From Oceanobacillus profundus (GTDB lineage Bacteria > Bacillota > Bacilli > Bacillales > Amphibacillaceae), in the NCBI RefSeq assembly GCF_003515705.1, contig NZ_QWEH01000003.1:186001-250000 (forward strand): a stretch of DNA of 64,000 nt, given 5' to 3'. The notes under the pieces are model-generated. The model had not been told where the DNA came from and did not search any database. It saw only the letters and a program-made list of their open reading frames with translations. The position numbers were made by a program, and so were the translations under genes. Positions 59,182 through 64,000 of this stretch are shown piece after piece. Every line of letters begins with the position of its first letter. Positions within the stretch are counted from its first letter, which is position 1.

Positions 59182-60656
59182 CAATATTTCTCCTTATTGC
59201 GAATTGCTTTTCTCGCTACTTCTCGATCATCAAAATCATATTTCGTATGTCCAATGATTTGATATGTTTCATGTCCTTTTCCTGCGATAAGTATTATATC
59301 CTCTGAAGTAGCTTGCCCGATAGCCTGAGAAATCGCTGCTTTCCGATCAACGATTACGTCATAACTACTACTTTCCTCTAACTCAGCTGTCATATCATCT
59401 AAAATCGACTGTGGGTCTTCTGTTCTTGGATTATCAGATGTAAAAAATGCATGATCTGCATATTTTACTGCAATTGATGCCATTAGCGGACGTTTCGTAC
59501 GATCTCGATCTCCACCACATCCAACGACCACATATACATTATTCTTCGCAAATTCCCTTGCAGTTTGCAACACATTTTCCAACGAATCAGGTGTATGCGC
59601 ATAATCAACAATAACTGCATAACGCTGACCTTCTACAACTGGCTCAAAACGACCATTTACACCTTCTAGCTGCTCAAGTGCCGTTTTAATAGTCGTTAAT
59701 GATACATTAGCAGCTATTGCCGCTGTACTTGCAGCTAGCATATTATACACATTAAACATACCAATTAAACGACTTGAGATTTCAATATCTCCAACCGGTG
59801 AGGTTAACGTAAAGGATGTTCCTGCAGCGTCAAGCTGAATTCCGTTAGCCATAACAGTAGCTTTATTATTACAACCGTAAGTCATTACATGCTGCGCAGT
59901 GCTGCGTTTTAATAAATCACTTGCCGCATCATCGGAATTTAAAATAGCAAATTTCCGTTTCTTTTCATCATAGCTATTTCCTAACTGTGAAAACAATAAG
60001 CTTTTAGCTCGAAGATAATCTTGTAAATCGGAATGATAATCTAAGTGATCTTGGGATAAATTGGTGAATACGGCAATATCATAATCACACCCGTATACTC
60101 TCCCCATATCCAATGCGTGGGAAGAAACTTCCATAATAGCCTGATCTACATTTTCTCCAAGCATCTTGTGGAATGTTCGTTGCAGGCTTAGAGCATCTGG
60201 AGTTGTATTCGAGATCGAATATGATTCCTCTCCAATTTTCAGCTGAATCGTTCCAATAACGCCAGTTTTTTTCATCTGTTGTTTAAAAATCTCTTCCAAC
60301 AAATACGTAACTGTAGTTTTACCATTCGTACCAGTAACTCCGATTAATGGCAGTTTTGATGTTGGGTAATTAAAGAACTTACCTGCGAGCATGGATAACG
60401 CCCGATTCGTATCGTCTACCAAAATAACTGGAACAGGAGCTTCAACAAGTTTTTCAACAATTAGCGCAACGGCTCCTTGTTTTACTGCATCGTCTATAAA
60501 ATCATGACCATCAACTGTGAATCCAGGAATACAAACAAAAACACTTCCTTGTTTTACTTCTCGTGAGTCCATTTCAATACCATCGACTTTTATTTCATCA
60601 ATCATCGATGTTGTTTTATAAAAAGGTAACACATGTAGTAATTCATCTAAATTCAT
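59181..60656 (-). CDS. murE: UDP-MurNAc-L-Ala-D-Glu: meso-diaminopimelate ligase
   Basis: Adds meso-diaminopimelate to the stem peptide. 491 aa with the ATG of MNLDELLHVLP, preceded by AGGGTG. Domain 1 VKQGSVFVCIPGFTVDGHDF (parts), ATP loop GVTGTNGKTTVTYLLE near 106-121, and the substrate-specificity motif DNPRTEDP near 405, which selects meso-DAP rather than lysine. So A1-gamma-type, DAP-containing peptidoglycan is predicted. Confidence 0.97.
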   Translation of the reverse strand: MNLDELLHVLPFYKTTSMIDEIKVDGIEMDSREVKQGSVFVCIPGFTVDGHDFIDDAVKQGAVALIVEKLVEAPVPVILVDDTNRALSMLAGKFFNYPTSKLPLIGVTGTNGKTTVTYLLEEIFKQQMKKTGVIGTIQLKIGEESYSISNTTPDALSLQRTFHKMLGENVDQAIMEVSSHALDMGRVYGCDYDIAVFTNLSQDHLDYHSDLQDYLRAKSLLFSQLGNSYDEKKRKFAILNSDDAASDLLKRSTAQHVMTYGCNNKATVMANGIQLDAAGTSFTLTSPVGDIEISSRLIGMFNVYNMLAASTAAIAANVSLTTIKTALEQLEGVNGRFEPVVEGQRYAVIVDYAHTPDSLENVLQTAREFAKNNVYVVVGCGGDRDRTKRPLMASIAVKYADHAFFTSDNPRTEDPQSILDDMTAELEESSSYDVIVDRKAAISQAIGQATSEDIILIAGKGHETYQIIGHTKYDFDDREVARKAIRNKEKY

Positions 60657-60714
60657 AGCAAACACCCTATCTATTTTATATCCAACATATGTATTCTACA
60701 TAATTGTATTTTTT

Positions 60715-60737
60715 AAGAGGGTGCTCTCCACCCTCTT
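60715..60737. terminator. Hairpin between spoVD and murE, possible weak terminator
   Basis: Perfect 9-bp stem AAGAGGGTG / CACCCTCTT with a 5-nt loop. The T-run lies on the plus-strand side; the minus-strand side is followed by A's, so it is a poor terminator for spoVD and may be partial or have another role. Confidence 0.45.
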
Positions 60738-60808
60738 TTATATAGTTGTCTTAATTTAGAAGCATTTACTGATTTTTACTTCCCTTATTATAGCAAATTT
60801 CCGTCCAA

Positions 60809-62743
60809 TTAACGATGTTTTTCATCAGATAAATAAATTCTGACGGTAGATCCTGGTTCCAGTTTTGTACCTGGTTTTGGAGACTGGTCCGCAATATATT
60901 CACCTTCTCCATTAGTCTCAATCGTCAAATCAAGTAAATATTCGGCCAGCTCCTGTTTCGTTTGTCCTATCATATCTGGAACTTCGACTTTTGGCTGTTC
61001 CGGCCATAGATAGTCTTTTTCCAAACCGTCATCTCTTGGCTTAACTTCCATTGCTCTTAAACTGTCCCCGATGATTGTACCTACAATCGGCGCAGCGACG
61101 ACACCACCAAACTGGATGGTGTTTTTCGGATTATCTACTGCTACATAGACAACAATCTCCGGATCATCCGCTGGCGCAAATCCAATAAACGAAACAATGT
61201 AATTATTTTCTAAATAGCCACCATTTGGACCAACCTTTTGCGCCGTTCCTGTTTTTCCACCAACACGATAACCATCTACATATGCAGGCCGGCCTGTTCC
61301 TTGTGCAACTACACTTTCTAGTGCACTGCGAACTTCATCAGAAGTACCGCTTGAAATCACACGCTGTTTCATATTCGGCTCTACCTTTTCAACGGTTTCA
61401 CCTGTGACCGGATCTATCCATTCTTCCGCTATATATGGTTCATATAGATAGCCACCATTAATCGCAGCAGCAACTGCCATCACCTGCTGGATCGGTGTAA
61501 CAGAAACCCCTTGCCCGAATGAAGTAGTGGCTAATTCGACAGGACCTACATTTTCAGGATTAAAGAGTATCCCATTGCCTTCTCCTTGTAAGTCTATTCC
61601 CGTTTTCTTTCCAAATCCAAACGCATCAATATACGAAAACAATTTTTCTGTTCCTAGGAGTTGGCCGAGATTTACGAATCCCGGGTTACATGAATTTTGA
61701 ACAACTTCTAAATAGCTTTGATGTCCATGTCCTCCACTTTTCCAGCAGCGGATTTTTGCGCCACCTACCGTTATATGCCCAGTATCATGATATGTGTCTT
61801 CTTCAAGGTCAACCACTTTTTCCTCTAATGCTGCAGCAAGTGTTATTATTTTAAAAGTCGAACCAGGCTCATACGTACTCCAAATCGGTAAATTCCTACC
61901 AAATATCGATGCATCTACATCCTGATAATTTTCCGGATGGAAATTTGGACGGGTTGTCATGCCGAGAACACCGCCGGTTTTCGGATTAAGAGCTATTGCC
62001 AATGCTCCATCTGGATTATATTTTAAAACAGCTGCATCTAGTTCTCGCTCCATAATAGCTTGTACCTTGGAATTAATTGTTGTCTTTAAATTCAAGCCAT
62101 CTGTTGGAGGTTTATAAACATCCGCTAAATTATCCAGCCTTCGTCCTTTCGCATCCGAATAGAAAGAGAGGCTTCCAGGCTCGCCAGCAAGTTTATCTTC
62201 ATACGACAACTCCAGTCCCATTAGTCCTTGATTATCAATCCCTGTAAAACCGAGAACATGAGATAAGTCATCTCCATATGGATAATGTCGTTTTGAATCC
62301 TTTGCCAAGTATATACCTTTCATATTCAATTCCCGTATTGCTGTTTCTTGTTCTTCCGAAATTTTAATTCCTTCCGGTCGAAAGCTTACACTCGATTCAT
62401 TTTTCGTTAAATTTTCTAAAACCTTTTCCTCTGGCATGCCCAATATTTTTGCTAACTTTCCTGCAGCATCTTCTGGTTCCTCTACTTGTCGCGGAATCGC
62501 GATTACCGAAGGCGCAGTAACATTCTCAGCTAAAATATCTCCTTCTGCATCCAATATGTAGCCACGTTCTGCTTGAAAACTAATATCCCGCGTCCAAAGG
62601 TCGTGTGCTTGTCCGGTTAATCGTTCACCCATAACAAATTGCACATACCCTAATCGAATAATAATAATCGCCAATAGAAGAAGTCCCAAAAGAAAAACAG
62701 TGACGATTCGTTTTTTTACTGTAACAGTGGATACACGTTTCAT
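60809..62743 (-). CDS. spoVD: Stage V sporulation protein D (class B penicillin-binding protein)
   Basis: Transpeptidase for spore cortex, partner of SpoVE. 644 aa, same as B. subtilis SpoVD. The start MKRVSTVTVKKR is chosen for GGGATGGAGA upstream. TM about 14-33, dimerisation domain, transpeptidase domain with the serine motif EPGSTFKI near 300, SCN in VQNSCNPGF near 355, and KTGTAQ near 495. One C-terminal PASTA domain (about 582-640, EVPDMIGQTKQELAEYL). Follows pbpB. Confidence 0.97.
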   Translation of the reverse strand: MKRVSTVTVKKRIVTVFLLGLLLLAIIIIRLGYVQFVMGERLTGQAHDLWTRDISFQAERGYILDAEGDILAENVTAPSVIAIPRQVEEPEDAAGKLAKILGMPEEKVLENLTKNESSVSFRPEGIKISEEQETAIRELNMKGIYLAKDSKRHYPYGDDLSHVLGFTGIDNQGLMGLELSYEDKLAGEPGSLSFYSDAKGRRLDNLADVYKPPTDGLNLKTTINSKVQAIMERELDAAVLKYNPDGALAIALNPKTGGVLGMTTRPNFHPENYQDVDASIFGRNLPIWSTYEPGSTFKIITLAAALEEKVVDLEEDTYHDTGHITVGGAKIRCWKSGGHGHQSYLEVVQNSCNPGFVNLGQLLGTEKLFSYIDAFGFGKKTGIDLQGEGNGILFNPENVGPVELATTSFGQGVSVTPIQQVMAVAAAINGGYLYEPYIAEEWIDPVTGETVEKVEPNMKQRVISSGTSDEVRSALESVVAQGTGRPAYVDGYRVGGKTGTAQKVGPNGGYLENNYIVSFIGFAPADDPEIVVYVAVDNPKNTIQFGGVVAAPIVGTIIGDSLRAMEVKPRDDGLEKDYLWPEQPKVEVPDMIGQTKQELAEYLLDLTIETNGEGEYIADQSPKPGTKLEPGSTVRIYLSDEKHR

Positions 62744-62844
62744 TCTCCATCCCCTTTTCCCAGGCTGGTTTGTAATCACTATATGAGTAAAAAAAACTGA
62801 ATAGAACACTGTTTAACTACATAACTGTTATTCGAAGACTAAAT

Positions 62845-64000
62845 TTACTCTTCTTGAGACGTGGACTCGTCTGATATTCCCTCCGTACCCTCTTCATTAT
62901 TATTTGTTTCTTCATCTTGCTCCTCATTTGGAGGTAATAATTCAATTCCTAAGTAATCATTCTTTTTAAGCGGAGTTCCTTTAGGTATGTTCTGAGTCAC
63001 TACATATCCATTACCAAATGTCTCTGTCTTTAATTGCATTAATTCAGCTAATTTCATTACATCTCTTAGAGACCATCCGGTAATATCGGGCATCACAGGT
63101 TCATCTGTAACTAGAATAACACGCTCACTTGGAAATACCGTTTCTCCTTCCTCCACACTTGCAGAAACAATGGATTCTCCGTCCCCTACCAGGGAGACTT
63201 CTAACCCTTTATCTTTCAGTTCCGCAACTATTTCTGAAGAGTTCCCGCCAACTACTTTAGGAACGGTTAGTTGTTGGACGACATCTTTTTCTTCGTTACT
63301 TGGATCGATATTTAAATAGTGCAAGCTATTTTCCATTACATTTTTAAAAATAAACGAAACTGGAGCAGACCTAGCTTCCGTTGGTTCTAACTCAGGCTGC
63401 TGTACAGAAACATACATCATTAGCTGCGGATCCTCAATTGGAGCCATACCAAGAAATGAAAAGACGTAGTTTTCTCTTCCTGTTAAATAACCAGGTCCAT
63501 CAGGGTTCGGTATTTCAGCTGTACCACTTTTTCCGCCAACTGTATAATCATCTAGCTGATATGATTTCCCGGTACCATTTTCCCCATTAACGACCGAATC
63601 TAGTAATTCTAGCACTTGCTGTGAAGTTCCTTCTGATATTGGCTCACCAACCACTCTTGGTTCCTTCTGTTCTATCGTTTCACCAGTTGATGAGTCAACA
63701 ATTTTATCGATGACATAAGGCTGAAGCATCTTTCCGCCGTTTGCAATTGCTGTCGCTGCCTTCATTTGCTGGATTGGTGTTGTTGTACTTCCTTGACCAA
63801 AAGCAGTTGTAATTTTTTCCAATGGCCAATTGTACAAAATCTGTCCACTTACCTCTCCCGGCAAATCAATACCTGTTTCTTCGTCAAAATCAAAAGCGTG
63901 TAAATACTCTAAAAATGTATCAGCACCTAGTTTTTCCCATGCAAGCTTTGCAGCTGCAACATTGGAAGAACGTTGGAAGCCTTCATCGTAGGAAATCGGT
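62845..64000 (-). CDS. pbpB: Penicillin-binding protein 2B, C-terminal part (cut by window edge)
   Basis: Division transpeptidase that works with FtsW/DivIB/FtsL at the septum. The frame stays open to position 64000; a TTG at 63864 is internal, since the upstream sequence encodes RSSNVAAAKLAWEKLGAD with the SxN motif of the active site. KTG-like GGKSGTAEI is present, then two PASTA repeats (VPKVVGGNSSEIVAELKDKG in part, and VMPDITGWSLRDVM) and an acidic tail rich in Glu and Asn. The catalytic STxK lies outside the window. Confidence 0.96.
   Translation of the reverse strand, partial: PISYDEGFQRSSNVAAAKLAWEKLGADTFLEYLHAFDFDEETGIDLPGEVSGQILYNWPLEKITTAFGQGSTTTPIQQMKAATAIANGGKMLQPYVIDKIVDSSTGETIEQKEPRVVGEPISEGTSQQVLELLDSVVNGENGTGKSYQLDDYTVGGKSGTAEIPNPDGPGYLTGRENYVFSFLGMAPIEDPQLMMYVSVQQPELEPTEARSAPVSFIFKNVMENSLHYLNIDPSNEEKDVVQQLTVPKVVGGNSSEIVAELKDKGLEVSLVGDGESIVSASVEEGETVFPSERVILVTDEPVMPDITGWSLRDVMKLAELMQLKTETFGNGYVVTQNIPKGTPLKKNDYLGIELLPPNEEQDEETNNNEEGTEGISDESTSQEE

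Noticed and set aside
62845-63864. pbpB as a complete 339-aa gene starting at a TTG
   Set aside because: The frame is open to the window edge and the upstream part encodes the SxN active-site region, so the gene is simply cut by the window.

Overview
The window is a low-GC, endospore-forming Bacillaceae chromosome segment. Gene content and order follow the Bacillus subtilis rpmB-ylo-pyr-ylm-dcw region. Dispersed intergenic repeats and moderate divergence from B. subtilis proteins suggest an Oceanobacillus/Virgibacillus-like genus, but the genus is an inference. Nearly every gene lies on the minus strand, so the biological reading order runs from position 64000 down to 1. The exceptions are rpmB, rqcH and one methyltransferase.

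Read in the sense direction, 64000-50000 is the division and cell-wall (dcw) cluster: pbpB (cut by the window edge), spoVD, murE, murF, mraY, murD, spoVE, divIB, ftsA, ftsZ. It includes murF, which B. subtilis keeps elsewhere, and lacks murG and murB between spoVE and divIB. Next come the early and forespore sporulation genes spoIIGA-sigE-sigG, with a good sigma-F/G-type promoter before sigG. The ylm division and housekeeping genes follow (ylmC, pgeF, ylmE, sepF, ylmG, ylmH, divIVA), then a T-box-controlled ileS, lspA and rluD.

From 37.4 to 27 kb lies the pyrimidine operon pyrR-pyrB-pyrC-carA-carB-pyrK-pyrD-pyrF-pyrE, with two PyrR-type attenuators and no pyrP. From 26.6 to 22.4 kb is a small accessory island: a methyltransferase, a LysR regulator, ohr and rqcH. 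From 22.4 to 4 kb come a Ca2+-type P-ATPase, yicC, remA, gmk, rpoZ, coaBC, priA, fmt, rsmB, prpC, prkC, rsgA, rpe, thiN, the 27-codon spoVM, rpmB, yloU and fakA. Peptide deformylase (def) and rlmN are missing from their usual places. The left end carries ureA-ureB-ureC, with ureC cut, where B. subtilis has sdaAB-sdaAA-recG. About 850 bp of apparently decayed sequence separates them from fakA.

The most unusual content is repetitive, structured intergenic DNA. Family 1 (four copies, about 230-375 bp) has imperfect terminal inverted repeats and a conserved nested fold with three hairpins; one copy shows a compensatory pair change. Family 2 (four copies, about 80-90 bp) is a two-hairpin element that sits just upstream of the start codon of remA, pyrR, pgeF and ftsZ in every case. 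Family 3 (two divergent copies) is bounded by TGTTCAAAA-type inverted ends. None encodes a convincing protein. They look like non-autonomous mobile elements and/or structured RNA elements.
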